64,000 nucleotides of DNA from Rhodoluna limnophila (GCA_945883505.1 CAMCXL010000003.1:1-64000); one strand, 5' to 3'. Shown: positions 15,892-24,523, counted from the stretch's first letter. A program made the numbers and translations. The notes: generated from the letters alone by a model not told the origin.

Positions 15892-17204
15892 TGAGCACGA
15901 TTGTCGTAAACGGCGGAAAGCCGCTAGTTGGTCGCGTTGACCTAAAGGGAGCAAAGAACTTAGTTACCAAGGCGATGGTTGCGGCTCTTCTGGCCGATAG
16001 CCCATCCGTTCTAAAAGATGTTCCAAAAATCAGCGACGTGGAAGTTGTTTCAAGACTTCTCGAGCTACACGGCGTAACGATTGATTTCGATGACGCTGGG
16101 ATCATGAAGCTAGATCCAAGAGGGGTCAAGCAAGCTCGAATGGTGGACATCGACGCTCACGCCGGATCTTCCCGAATTCCAATCTTGTTTTGTGGACCTC
16201 TACTGCACCAGCTTGGCGAAGCTTTCATCCCGGACCTAGGTGGCTGTCACATCGGCGACCGTCCGGTTGATTTCCACCTCGATGTGCTCAGGCACTTCGG
16301 GGCAATCATTGAAAAAAGCCCTAACGGCACCAGGCTTAGCGCCCCGAACGGTCTACACGGAGCCAAGGTCACTCTTCCTTACCCGAGCGTTGGTGCTACC
16401 GAGCAGGTGCTACTTACCTCGGTTAGAGCTAAGGGCATCACCGAGTTATCGGGTGCGGCGATTGAGCCAGAGATTATGGACCTCATTGCCATCTTGCAAA
16501 AAATGGGCGCCATCATCTCGGTTGACACCGATCGAGTAATTCGCATTGAGGGAGTCGAATCCCTTATTGGTTACACTCACCGAGCTTTGTTTGACCGCAA
16601 CGAGGCAGCCTCTTGGGCAGCAGCAGCTCTTACCACTCAAGGAAATATCTTTGTTGGCGGAGCCAAGCAACTTGAAATGACAACTTTTCTAAACGTCTTT
16701 AGAAAAGTTGGCGGTGCCTTTGACATCGACGATGACGGAATTCGCTTCTACCAAAAAGGTGAAGATCTGCACCCGGTGGTAATCGAAACCGATGTTCACC
16801 CCGGTTTCATGACCGACTGGCAGCAGCCGTTGGTTGTTGCCCTTACCCAGGCCAAGGGTCTATCGATTGTTCACGAGACTGTTTATGAGAACCGTTTTGG
16901 ATTCACTGATGCGCTTGTGAAGATGGGTGCTCAGATTCAGATTTATCGAGAGTGCCTGGGTGGAAACCCTTGTCGCTTCGGACAAAGAAACTTCTATCAC
17001 TCGGCCGTTATTTCTGGAGCAACACCTTTGATCGGTGCCGACATCGAGGTTCCGGATTTGCGCGGCGGCTTTAGCCACATGGTGGCAGCTCTTGCAGCTA
17101 AGGGTGTGTCAAACGTGGGCAATGTCCAGTTGATTTCGAGGGGATACGAGCACTTCCTCGACAAGCTAGGTAATCTCGGGGCCGACTTTAGCTATTCTGA
17201 GTAG
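15891..17204 (+). CDS. murA: UDP-N-acetylglucosamine 1-carboxyvinyltransferase
   Basis: Transfers enolpyruvate from PEP to UDP-GlcNAc, the first committed step of peptidoglycan synthesis, in the cytoplasm. 437 residues, standard length for the inside-out alpha/beta barrel. The active-site cysteine is present (C119 in LGGCHIGDRP), so fosfomycin sensitivity is expected in principle. LKGAKNLVTKAMVAALL at the N-terminus matches the UDP-sugar-binding KN motif. The GTG start overlaps the leuD stop by one base (TAGTG). plsC starts 2 nt after its stop. Confidence 0.97.
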   Translation: MSTIVVNGGKPLVGRVDLKGAKNLVTKAMVAALLADSPSVLKDVPKISDVEVVSRLLELHGVTIDFDDAGIMKLDPRGVKQARMVDIDAHAGSSRIPILFCGPLLHQLGEAFIPDLGGCHIGDRPVDFHLDVLRHFGAIIEKSPNGTRLSAPNGLHGAKVTLPYPSVGATEQVLLTSVRAKGITELSGAAIEPEIMDLIAILQKMGAIISVDTDRVIRIEGVESLIGYTHRALFDRNEAASWAAAALTTQGNIFVGGAKQLEMTTFLNVFRKVGGAFDIDDDGIRFYQKGEDLHPVVIETDVHPGFMTDWQQPLVVALTQAKGLSIVHETVYENRFGFTDALVKMGAQIQIYRECLGGNPCRFGQRNFYHSAVISGATPLIGADIEVPDLRGGFSHMVAALAAKGVSNVGNVQLISRGYEHFLDKLGNLGADFSYSE

Positions 17205-17206
17205 TC

Positions 17207-18007
17207 ATGGCTAGACAACCAAGAGTAATTCCGATGCCAAACATCACCTCAAATGAGATGACCCTGGCGGTTCGAATAGTTGCCGGAATTCTTGCTCCAA
17301 TTGTCAGGCTGATGTTCAAAGTTGAAGTCGAAGGAATGGAGAAACTTCCCAAATCCGGGGCTTACATTTTGGCCCCAAATCACGCCACCAACGTCGATGC
17401 TCTAGCAGTTGCTTACTTCATTTACATAAAGACCAAGCGAGCACCGCATTTTTTGACCAAGGAGAAATTGTTTCGGATTCCCTTGGTTGGATCAATACTC
17501 TTAGCAGCTGGCCAAATACCGGTATTTAGAACCGGTGGGCAGCGAAACGATGACTCGCTGCGGGTGGCTCATGCCTATCTTCAAGCCGGTCACTCGGTTT
17601 GTGTTTTCCCGGAAGGCACCCTCACCCGGGACCCGGACTTCTGGCCGATGCGGGGAAAGACCGGAGCGGTGAGGCTTGCTCTTGACTCCGGTGTTCCTGT
17701 TTATCCGGTTGGACAATGGGGTAGCGAAAAAGTCATGGCGCGCTACTCCAGCAAGTTTCGTCCTGGATTCTGGAAGAAAGTTTCTTTTCTGGTCGGCGAT
17801 GAGATTGACCTTCAGCGGTTTCGTAAACCAAACCCCGCCCCTGCAGAAGTTTTGGAAGCAACCGAGGTTGTCATGAGCGCAATCACAAAATTGGTTGAGC
17901 AGCTTCGAGGCGAGAAGGCCCCCGATCGTCGCTGGGATCCGATAGCGGCAGGTCAGGCAACGACTGGAAACTTCATTAAAAAAGCCAAAAAGGGTGAAAT
18001 CAGTTGA
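17207..18007 (+). CDS. plsC: 1-acyl-sn-glycerol-3-phosphate acyltransferase
   Basis: Acylates lysophosphatidic acid to phosphatidic acid at the inner membrane. 266 residues. The HX4D acyltransferase motif is NHATNVDAL near residue 60, and the substrate motif is FPEGTLTRD near 143. A hydrophobic N-terminal stretch (residues 18-40) likely associates with the membrane. The gene sits between murA and gpsA, whose product supplies the glycerol-phosphate backbone, and its stop overlaps the gpsA TTG start by 4 nt. The exact acceptor could be another lysolipid, but the context favours glycerophospholipid synthesis. Confidence 0.93.
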   Translation: MARQPRVIPMPNITSNEMTLAVRIVAGILAPIVRLMFKVEVEGMEKLPKSGAYILAPNHATNVDALAVAYFIYIKTKRAPHFLTKEKLFRIPLVGSILLAAGQIPVFRTGGQRNDDSLRVAHAYLQAGHSVCVFPEGTLTRDPDFWPMRGKTGAVRLALDSGVPVYPVGQWGSEKVMARYSSKFRPGFWKKVSFLVGDEIDLQRFRKPNPAPAEVLEATEVVMSAITKLVEQLRGEKAPDRRWDPIAAGQATTGNFIKKAKKGEIS

Positions 18008-19002
18008 CCAAGGTTGCGGTAATCGGAGCCGGTAGCTGGGGAACCACCTTTGCTAAAGTCTTGGCCGACGGTGGCTCTGAAGTTGCGCTCTGGTCAAGAA
18101 GATCTGAGCTTGCCGAAGAGATAAATACTTTTCACCGAAACGGAGACTATCTGCCGGGGGTGAACTTGCCAAAAACAATGTCAGCCTCGGATGACATCTC
18201 TAAAGTTCTTGCTTCGGCTGCCCAGGTCTATTTGTCGGTTCCATCTCAGTCGCTTCGCGAGAACCTTGCCGAATGGGGTCACCTGATTCCAAAAGACGCG
18301 TTGGTTGTGTCCCTAATGAAGGGCGTCGAGAAAGACTCCGGGCTTCGAATGAGCCAGGTCATTGCTGAATCAGGGATTGACTCCTCAAGAATCGTTGTGG
18401 TGTCGGGGCCTAACTTGGCACTTGAAATTGCCGATGAGCAACCGGCGGCATCGGTTGCAGCCTCTAGTTCACTTGATTCTGCGAAACTTGTAGCGGCGGC
18501 TGCAACCAACTCTTACTTCACAACCTTCACCAACACAGACGTTATTGGAACCGAGTTCGGGGGAATCTTGAAAAACTTGATTGCCGTTGCAATAGGTATC
18601 GTCAATGGGGTTGGCTACGGCCAAAACACCAAGGCGTCAATCATGACTCGTGGAGTATCTGAGATCTCAAGATTTGCCGTGGCATTTGGGGCAAAGCCTA
18701 CGACCATGGTCGGGCTCGCAGGTCTTGGCGACCTGATTGCCTCGAGTGAGTCACCGCTATCGAGAAACCACAAGGCCGGAGAGATGCTTGGTAAGGGATA
18801 CTCCAAGAAGGAAGTTCTGGCAAGACTTTCCCAGACCGCCGAGGGTCTAGCCTCGGTATCCACCATCTTGGAACTGGCTCGGGCCAAGGGAATTAGCATG
18901 CCAATTGTTGAGCAAGTGGAGCTTGTAATTGAAGGCAAGATGAGTCCGAAGGACATAGCTCCGCATTTGACCCACGAAACCGAAGAACCGCAGGGCGAGT
19001 GA
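18004..19002 (+). CDS. gpsA: NAD(P)H-dependent glycerol-3-phosphate dehydrogenase
   Basis: Reduces dihydroxyacetone phosphate to sn-glycerol 3-phosphate for phospholipid synthesis. 332 residues, standard length. The N-terminal Rossmann motif is VIGAGSWGTTFA, the family motif VSLMKGVEKDS lies near residue 102, the catalytic-lysine region is GGILKNLIAVAIG near 183, and GLAGLGDLIAS follows. The start is TTG, overlapping the plsC stop (TTGA). ddl begins at the gpsA stop codon. GlpK offers a second source of the same metabolite when glycerol is available. Confidence 0.97.
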   Translation: MTKVAVIGAGSWGTTFAKVLADGGSEVALWSRRSELAEEINTFHRNGDYLPGVNLPKTMSASDDISKVLASAAQVYLSVPSQSLRENLAEWGHLIPKDALVVSLMKGVEKDSGLRMSQVIAESGIDSSRIVVVSGPNLALEIADEQPAASVAASSSLDSAKLVAAAATNSYFTTFTNTDVIGTEFGGILKNLIAVAIGIVNGVGYGQNTKASIMTRGVSEISRFAVAFGAKPTTMVGLAGLGDLIASSESPLSRNHKAGEMLGKGYSKKEVLARLSQTAEGLASVSTILELARAKGISMPIVEQVELVIEGKMSPKDIAPHLTHETEEPQGE

Positions 19003-20084
19003 TGAGTAAAAAAATGCGCGTGGCAGTTTTGTTGGGTGGCAAATCCAACGAACACTCAATCTCGGTGGCTTCCGCCGGGGGAGTAATGGGATCTCTTGAT
19101 ACCTCAAAGTTTGAACTGATTCCAATTGGAATCACCAAAAAAGGCGAGTTTGTTCCCTTCGATGTTGACCCAAAAAAGCTGGCATTATCCGAAGGTCTTC
19201 AACAGGTCAAATTCAGCGGCGAAACAATCAGCTTTAGCCTGGATGGCTCGAAAGAGATTTTCCTAACTGACAGCAAGGAAAAGCGCTCAAGCCTTGGAGT
19301 GATTGACGTTGTGTTCCCGGTGCTACACGGTCCATTTGGCGAAGACGGAACCATTCAGGGATTTTTGGAGCTAGCCGGAATTCCATACGTTGGCAACGGG
19401 GTTTTAGCTTCTGCGGTAGCGATGGATAAGCAGTTTAGCAAGACACTGTTTAAGGCGGCTGGGATTCCAACCCCGGACTTTATGGTTGTGACAGCCAAAC
19501 AAATGGTGAATGATCCAGAGTCTGCCATTGAAGGATTAAAAAAGCTAAAGCTTCCGGTTTTTGTCAAACCCGCACGAGCTGGTTCTTCGGTTGGAATATC
19601 CAAGGTCAAAAACTTCGATGATCTTGCAACGGCGGTTGCCGATGCCCTCGAGCACGATGACAAGGTGATTATTGAAGTTGGAGTATCGGGTCGAGAGATT
19701 GAGTGTGCGGTGCTGCAGGGCAGATCGGATGAGCCTGAGCGGGTGTCGGTGGCCGGAGAAATTGTTGTCACGGGACGAGAGTTTTATGACTTTGAGGCCA
19801 AGTACGTTGACTCAGACGCTGCCACACTCACCTGCCCGGCGAAACTATCTGACCAAGAGCTTCAACAGATGCAGAGCTTGGCAAGGAAAGCCTTTAGGGC
19901 TTTGGGTTGTACCGGACTTGCCAGAGTTGACTTTTTCTTGACCCAGGATGGCTTTTTGCTCAATGAGATCAACACCATGCCTGGGTTTACTTCTATCTCG
20001 ATGTTCCCGCGCTGTTTCGCAGAATCCGGAATGAACTTTACCGAGCTGGTAACAGAACTTATTGAGCTGGCGCTAGAAAACTAG
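18999..20084 (+). CDS. ddl: D-alanine--D-alanine ligase
   Basis: ATP-grasp ligase making the D-Ala-D-Ala end of the peptidoglycan stem peptide. 361 residues. The N-terminal domain has VLLGGKSNEHSISVASAGGV, the central domain has FVKPARAGSSVGISKV, and the C-terminal metal site is FLLNEINTMPGFTSISMFPR. The tract gives GTG at 18999; ATG at 19002, which overlaps the gpsA TGA stop, is equally likely. It ends the leuC-to-ddl run. Its stop codon overlaps that of the convergent DUF3515 gene within a CTAG. Confidence 0.97.
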   Translation: MMSKKMRVAVLLGGKSNEHSISVASAGGVMGSLDTSKFELIPIGITKKGEFVPFDVDPKKLALSEGLQQVKFSGETISFSLDGSKEIFLTDSKEKRSSLGVIDVVFPVLHGPFGEDGTIQGFLELAGIPYVGNGVLASAVAMDKQFSKTLFKAAGIPTPDFMVVTAKQMVNDPESAIEGLKKLKLPVFVKPARAGSSVGISKVKNFDDLATAVADALEHDDKVIIEVGVSGREIECAVLQGRSDEPERVSVAGEIVVTGREFYDFEAKYVDSDAATLTCPAKLSDQELQQMQSLARKAFRALGCTGLARVDFFLTQDGFLLNEINTMPGFTSISMFPRCFAESGMNFTELVTELIELALEN

Positions 20085-20539
20085 TTCGTAATCTCGGTGC
20101 AGCGCTTGGTGGCTTTCAGCACACCAACCGAAGCTGCCAGCTGCTCCAAAACAGTCACTCCCGCAACCACGGTCGAGTCAATGATGACCTCGGTGGCTGG
20201 GAAGCGGGCATAGCTTATAAACCTAAAGCTCGGGGCATTGGAATCATCAATCAACCAGTCAACCTCTGAAGCAGTGACGCAAGCAAGCGCGGAGGTTTCA
20301 ACCGGGTCTAATCCGCACCTCAGTATCACCGCAACCGGTTCACCCCAGGCGGCGGTGGACTGAGCGTTCACGCTTCGCTTTGGCTGCTCGGCAACCGTAT
20401 CGGGCAGCCGAACAATGATCTCGGCGCACTCCGGGTTATTGGCATCGGCGGCAGGATCTAGGACCACCATTGGTGCACAACCCGCGAGCAAGGCGCTGCC
20501 AATAACTAATACTCCAAGCCAGAGCTGTGTTTTTCTCAT
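20081..20539 (-). CDS. DUF3515 family lipoprotein
   Basis: 152 residues from the ATG at 20539; the 186-residue ORF-track version would run into thiL. Residues 1-20 are a signal peptide ending in the lipobox LLAGC (C21). The mature part has three more cysteines, with C-terminal TKRCTEI. The protein matches the actinobacterial DUF3515 family, which typically lies between ddl and thiL as here. It should be attached to the outer membrane leaflet. Its function is unknown. TAGCCT ends 8 nt before the ATG, suggesting a leaderless transcript that overlaps the thiL promoter. Confidence 0.85.
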   Translation of the reverse strand: MRKTQLWLGVLVIGSALLAGCAPMVVLDPAADANNPECAEIIVRLPDTVAEQPKRSVNAQSTAAWGEPVAVILRCGLDPVETSALACVTASEVDWLIDDSNAPSFRFISYARFPATEVIIDSTVVAGVTVLEQLAASVGVLKATKRCTEITN

Positions 20540-20547
20540 CGAAAATA

Positions 20548-20553
20548 AGGCTA
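20548..20553 (-). promoter_or_regulatory. -10 element of a leaderless promoter (DUF3515)
   Basis: TAGCCT on the minus strand, 8 nt before the ATG at 20539. It overlaps the thiL -10 by two bases. Confidence 0.55.
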
Positions 20554-20557
20554 CCTT
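20552..20557 (+). promoter_or_regulatory. -10 element of a leaderless promoter (thiL)
   Basis: TACCTT on the plus strand, 6 nt before the GTG at 20564. It shares two bases with the divergent DUF3515 -10. Confidence 0.55.
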
Positions 20558-20563
20558 TGATTT

Positions 20564-21538
20564 GTGGATGACAAGACCCTCCAGCAACTCGGCGAAATAG
20601 AGAGCCTGAAGCGAACCGTGGCAAGGCTTAAGCCAGCGCAAACCGCGCTGGTTGGTTCCGGCGATGACGCGGCCGTAGTTTCAGCAAAAGACTCTTTTCT
20701 GGTTTCTACCGACACCCTCGTTCAAGATCACGATTTCAAGCTTGAGTGGTCAACCGGTTTTGATCTGGGGTTCAAGGCTGTGGCTTCGAATCTTGCCGAC
20801 ATTGCAGCTATGGGAGCTACGCCAACTGTTTTGGTAGTTGCCGTGGTGGTTCCCGAAACCACAAAGATTAGCTGGCTCGAGGAATTTGCCGATGGCCTGC
20901 AAGCTGCCTGCGACAAGCTTTCCCCGGGAGCTTCTATTGTGGGCGGGGACCTAGCAGCCGGTGACCAATTGGTTGTTTCGGTGACTGTGCACGGAAGCCT
21001 GGACGGGTTGCAGCCTGTTCTTCGTTCTGGAGCAAAGCCTGGGGATCTGGTTGCGGTTTGTGGTTCACTCGGAAAAGCTGCCTGCGGATTGGCCCTATTG
21101 CAATTTGGCAAAGATGACTTGATTCGCTCCTACGACGACTGGGTAAATGCTCAGCTTCGACCCGAGCCACCAATCAACCAGGGCGTTGTTGCAAACCAAG
21201 CTGGGGCTAGCAGCATGCTGGATGTTTCAGATGGACTAGGCAAAGATCTGCTCCGGATTGCAAATGCTTCAGGCGTTGCTATCGAGATCTACAGCAAAGA
21301 TCTTTTGGGTTTTGAAGCGATGCTCGAACTCCCTGCTCAGTCGCTAGATGTGAATCCAAGGCAGTGGGTTTTATCTGGCGGGGAAGATCACGCGCTGCTA
21401 GCAACTTTTCCGCCGACGGCGCAAATCCCAAGATCTTTCAAGGTGATTGGAAAAGTACTAGCTGCAGGCGAACCTGCAGTCTTACTTGACGGTGAACCGG
21501 CTGATGTATCCGGTTGGGATTCAGTTTTAGGAAGCTAG
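20564..21538 (+). CDS. thiL: Thiamine-monophosphate kinase
   Basis: Phosphorylates thiamine monophosphate to the active pyrophosphate, with ATP and Mg2+. 324 residues, PurM/AIR-synthase fold. Metal and ATP motifs are GSGDDAAVV near residue 30, ATVGGDLAAGD-type IVGGDLAAGDQ near 122, DVSDGLGKDLLRIA near 215 and SGGEDHALLATF near 263. The start is GTG, placed by the leaderless-type -10. No other thiamine biosynthesis gene lies in the window. The gene ends 7 bp before the convergent dapD. Confidence 0.95.
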   Translation: MDDKTLQQLGEIESLKRTVARLKPAQTALVGSGDDAAVVSAKDSFLVSTDTLVQDHDFKLEWSTGFDLGFKAVASNLADIAAMGATPTVLVVAVVVPETTKISWLEEFADGLQAACDKLSPGASIVGGDLAAGDQLVVSVTVHGSLDGLQPVLRSGAKPGDLVAVCGSLGKAACGLALLQFGKDDLIRSYDDWVNAQLRPEPPINQGVVANQAGASSMLDVSDGLGKDLLRIANASGVAIEIYSKDLLGFEAMLELPAQSLDVNPRQWVLSGGEDHALLATFPPTAQIPRSFKVIGKVLAAGEPAVLLDGEPADVSGWDSVLGS

Positions 21539-21544
21539 CAACAG

Positions 21545-22486
21545 TTAGCGGTGAAGCTCGCTGTTTAGCACCACACCAGCACCGGAGCGAGATAGGGCCT
21601 CAACTCTTCCGGTTAGCGAGTTTCGTCTAAACAACAAATTGGCAACTCCGGACAGCTCAGAAGCCTTGAGGTTCTTTTCGCCCTCGTCGGTAATCAAGGT
21701 GAGCTTGGTACCGGCTGTGACGTAGAGACCGGCCTCAACAACTGTGTCATCGCCGATTGAGATTCCAATGCCGGAGTTTGCTCCAAGCAGGGCGCGCTTT
21801 CCGATGAAGACTTTTTGCTTGCCACCACCAGAAAGTGTTCCCATGATCGATGCTCCGCCTCCGATGTCTGCACCATCGTCGACTATTACCCCCTGGGAGA
21901 TTCTTCCCTCAACCATGGAAGCTCCTAGGGTTCCTGCGTTAAAGTTCACAAAGCCCTCGTGCATGACGGTTGTTCCAGGAGCTAGGTGAGCTCCTAGCCG
22001 GACCCTTGAGGCGTCTGCGATGCGGACCTTTTTTGGTGTGACGTAGTCAAGCATTCTTGGGAACTTATCCACTGAGTGGATTGAAACCCCAGCTTTGGTA
22101 AGAAGTGGTCTTAGTTGATCGAGGTCCTCTAGGGCAATTGAACCAATTGAGCTAAAGGCAACAATTGGAAGGGTAGCGATTAGCCCCTCAAGGTTTATTG
22201 AGTTTGGCTTGACCAAAAGGTGTGACAACAGGTGAAGTCTTAGGTATGCATCTTCCACAGAAGTTACTGGCTGAGTGAGGTCGGACTCGGTTCTAACTAC
22301 TCCGGTTGTCACAAGCCTTCTGGCATCTTCACCAACTAGAGCATCTAGCTCACGGGGTACTACCCAAAGCTCGTCGGTGACGGGGGCAGCTCCTAGCTTT
22401 GGATCCCTGAACCAAACGTCTAGAACGTTGCCTCTTTGGTCATAGGTTGCCAATCCGTGTCCCCAGGCAGTTGAAATCTCAGTCAT
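21545..22486 (-). CDS. dapD: 2,3,4,5-tetrahydropyridine-2,6-dicarboxylate N-succinyltransferase (actinobacterial type)
   Basis: Succinylates tetrahydrodipicolinate in the succinylase branch of the DAP/lysine pathway. 313 residues, the length of the actinobacterial DapD class (about 315) rather than the 275-residue enterobacterial one. The C-terminal half is a left-handed beta helix with hexapeptide-like repeats such as VRLGAHLAPGTTVMHEGFVN and IGGGASIMGTL. It is divergent from dapE, which acts two steps later; succinyl-DAP aminotransferase (dapC) is not in the window. TAATCT ends 6 nt before the ATG. Confidence 0.95.
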   Translation of the reverse strand: MTEISTAWGHGLATYDQRGNVLDVWFRDPKLGAAPVTDELWVVPRELDALVGEDARRLVTTGVVRTESDLTQPVTSVEDAYLRLHLLSHLLVKPNSINLEGLIATLPIVAFSSIGSIALEDLDQLRPLLTKAGVSIHSVDKFPRMLDYVTPKKVRIADASRVRLGAHLAPGTTVMHEGFVNFNAGTLGASMVEGRISQGVIVDDGADIGGGASIMGTLSGGGKQKVFIGKRALLGANSGIGISIGDDTVVEAGLYVTAGTKLTLITDEGEKNLKASELSGVANLLFRRNSLTGRVEALSRSGAGVVLNSELHR

Positions 22487-22492
22487 CCCTCA

Positions 22493-22498
22493 AGATTA
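22493..22498 (-). promoter_or_regulatory. -10 element of a leaderless promoter (dapD)
   Basis: TAATCT on the minus strand, 6 nt before the ATG at 22486 and only 5 bp from the dapE -10. Confidence 0.6.
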
Positions 22499-22503
22499 CA
22501 AGC

Positions 22504-22509
22504 TAGGCT
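22504..22509 (+). promoter_or_regulatory. -10 element of a leaderless promoter (dapE)
   Basis: TAGGCT on the plus strand, 8 nt before the GTG at 22518. It favours GTG over the in-frame ATG at 22527. Confidence 0.5.
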
Positions 22510-22517
22510 CTTGAACT

Positions 22518-23603
22518 GTGGCGAGTATGAAACTAAATCTCTCGGGGGATGTTGCCGAGCTAACCCGCGAACTGGTTGATATCGAGTCGGTTTCGGGAAA
22601 CGAAGGCCAAATAGCCGATGCCATCGAGCAAGCCCTAGCTTCCTACCCACACCTTTCTATTACTCGCGATGGCAACGCTGTCGTAGCCAAGACCAACCTG
22701 GGGTTAGCAAAGCAGGTAATCATTGCTGGGCACATTGACACCGTTCCGGTGGCGGATAATCTTCCCTCCAAGCTGATGTCCTTTGAGCGCGAGCAGGTTA
22801 TCTGGGGTCGCGGCACGGTGGATATGAAAGCCGGGGTTGCGGTCATGCTGAAGCTTGCCGCCGAGATAACAAAACCGGTGATGGACGTGGTTTGGGTGTT
22901 CTATGACCAGGAGGAAATCGAGGCTACCAAAAACGGTCTTGGTCGATTGGTTCGAAACCACCCGGAGCTTATCAAGGGTAGCTTTGCTATTTTGTGTGAG
23001 CCAACTGCAGCCACCGTCGAGGGTGGCTGCAATGGAACCATGAGAGTAGAAATAGCCCCCGCTGGCATCAAGGCTCACTCGGCAAGGCCCTGGATGGGCT
23101 CAAACGCGATTCATAAACTCGGGGGAGTGCTCAATGTTCTGAACGCTTACATGCCCGAAGAGATTGAAGTTGACGGGCTGGTGTTTAGGGAGAGCCTAAG
23201 TGCGGTTTCAGTTTCCGGAGGCATAGCGTCGAACGTGATTCCAGATCAAGCCCTAATCACGCTGAATTATCGCTTTGCTCCATCCAGATCAGTTGCTGAT
23301 GCAACTAATCACCTAAAAACAATGTTTCAAGACTTTGAGCTCAATGTGGTTGATAGCGCCGCTGGCGCAAGACCGGGCATGAATTCACCAGAAGCTAAGG
23401 CTTTTGTTGAAGCTGTTTCGGCACCGGTGAATCCAAAATATGGTTGGACCGATGTTGCCAGATTCAGTGAAATGGGCATACCTTCAGTGAACTACGGTCC
23501 TGGAGACCCCAATAAAGCGCACGCTGACGACGAAAACGTGCCTGCTAGTCAGATATACGCCTGTGAGGCTGGATTACGAAAATTTCTTGCTCCAAATCTT
23601 TGA
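22518..23603 (+). CDS. dapE: Succinyl-diaminopimelate desuccinylase
   Basis: Removes succinate from N-succinyl-LL-DAP to give LL-DAP, for lysine and peptidoglycan. 361 residues, M20 zinc peptidase fold. The metal-site motifs run in order: IIAGHIDTVPV near residue 71, WGRGTVDMKAGVAVML near 95, FYDQEEIE near 131, CEPTAATVEGGCNG near 160 and GPGDPNKAHADDENV near 330. The dimerisation or lid domain occupies about residues 180-295. It is divergent from dapD and followed by DUF3117 on the same strand, matching the order in other actinobacteria. Confidence 0.95.
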   Translation: MASMKLNLSGDVAELTRELVDIESVSGNEGQIADAIEQALASYPHLSITRDGNAVVAKTNLGLAKQVIIAGHIDTVPVADNLPSKLMSFEREQVIWGRGTVDMKAGVAVMLKLAAEITKPVMDVVWVFYDQEEIEATKNGLGRLVRNHPELIKGSFAILCEPTAATVEGGCNGTMRVEIAPAGIKAHSARPWMGSNAIHKLGGVLNVLNAYMPEEIEVDGLVFRESLSAVSVSGGIASNVIPDQALITLNYRFAPSRSVADATNHLKTMFQDFELNVVDSAAGARPGMNSPEAKAFVEAVSAPVNPKYGWTDVARFSEMGIPSVNYGPGDPNKAHADDENVPASQIYACEAGLRKFLAPNL

Positions 23604-23647
23604 TAAACTTGGGGGTAGGTAAGCCGAAGTAATCAAGGAGTCTAGTT

Positions 23648-23827
23648 ATGGCAGCAATGAAGCCACGCACCGGTGATGGCCCAATGGAAGCAGAACGAGA
23701 ACCACGCGGTTTGATCATTCTTCGCGTACCCCTTGAAGGCGGCGGCCGTCTAGTTGTTTCAGTGAATGACGACGAGGCCAAAAACCTGCACCAGGTTTTA
23801 GAAGGCGTAGTTAAGAAGAAGAAGTAA
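23648..23827 (+). CDS. DUF3117 family protein
   Basis: 59 residues, below the ORF-track cut-off. The sequence begins MAAMKPRTGDGPMEAERE, followed by GLIILRVPLEGGGRLVVSV, and ends in a lysine cluster; it matches the conserved actinobacterial DUF3117 family. AAGGAG lies 8 nt before the ATG, a good SD site. Its function is unknown; it is small, soluble and well conserved. Its last 17 bases overlap the end of the convergent O-methyltransferase gene, so both C-termini share DNA. Confidence 0.88.
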   Translation: MAAMKPRTGDGPMEAEREPRGLIILRVPLEGGGRLVVSVNDDEAKNLHQVLEGVVKKKK

Positions 23828-24452
23828 GTTTCTTGCTTGCTATAAGCAAGCCGTCTCCAATTGGAGAAAGGGCAGAGACAAAGTCTTGTTGCCCAGAGAA
23901 AAACCTCAAAACATCGCGATAAGCGCTAGTTGCGTCATCGCGCATCGCAGGGTCCGGGACTCTGTCTCGCCACAAAGCATGGGCGATCGCCACAACCCCA
24001 CCGGGACGAAGCAACCTTGAAGCTTGGCTCAGTTGAGCCTCCAGATCAGCTCTGTCGGCGTCGAGGAAAGCAAGGTCGTAGGCGGCATCAGCCATGTTCG
24101 ACATCACCTCGACCGCCATTCCAGAGATCACCCTGGTTCTAGTCGGGGCAATCTTGGCGTCTTTGAAGGCAAGCTTTGCGGCAACCTGGAATTCTGGCTG
24201 GGAGTCGATAGTTGCAAGCACCGAATCCTCCGAAGCACTCAGCATCCAAAGAGCAGAGACACCAGCGCCGGTGCCGGCCTCGACGATCGCCTTGGCCGAA
24301 AGAGCCGAAGCTAAAACGGCTAGGTGTGCTCCGACCGAAGCCGTGATGCATTCAATCCCGAGCTCTTCGGCTCTTGCCCTTGCCTCAACTATGGCTGGGC
24401 TCTCCGAAGGGAAATCCTCGGTGTATTTCCAGCTTGAAATCTTGTCAACCAT
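23811..24452 (-). CDS. O-methyltransferase family protein
   Basis: 213 residues, class I SAM-dependent fold of the caffeoyl-CoA/catechol O-methyltransferase type. Motif I is AIVEAGTGAGVSALWM near residue 56, the acidic strand-2 residue is in LATIDSQPEF, and the metal-type aspartates are in DLAFLDADRADLEAQL near 131. It corresponds by position to the O-methyltransferase next to sigE and tatB in other actinobacteria (for example Rv1220c). The substrate is unknown. Here sigE, its anti-sigma factor and htrA are absent between it and tatB. Confidence 0.9.
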   Translation of the reverse strand: MVDKISSWKYTEDFPSESPAIVEARARAEELGIECITASVGAHLAVLASALSAKAIVEAGTGAGVSALWMLSASEDSVLATIDSQPEFQVAAKLAFKDAKIAPTRTRVISGMAVEVMSNMADAAYDLAFLDADRADLEAQLSQASRLLRPGGVVAIAHALWRDRVPDPAMRDDATSAYRDVLRFFSGQQDFVSALSPIGDGLLIASKKLTSSS

Positions 24453-24517
24453 TTATGCGTATCTCCTAGTGTCAAAGCCTATTCTCAGGAGGGCAAAATA
24501 CCCCGCAGCTAACGAGG

Positions 24518-24523
24518 TAACCT
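24518..24523 (+). promoter_or_regulatory. -10 element of a leaderless promoter (tatB)
   Basis: TAACCT ends 6 nt before the GTG at 24530. Confidence 0.6.
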
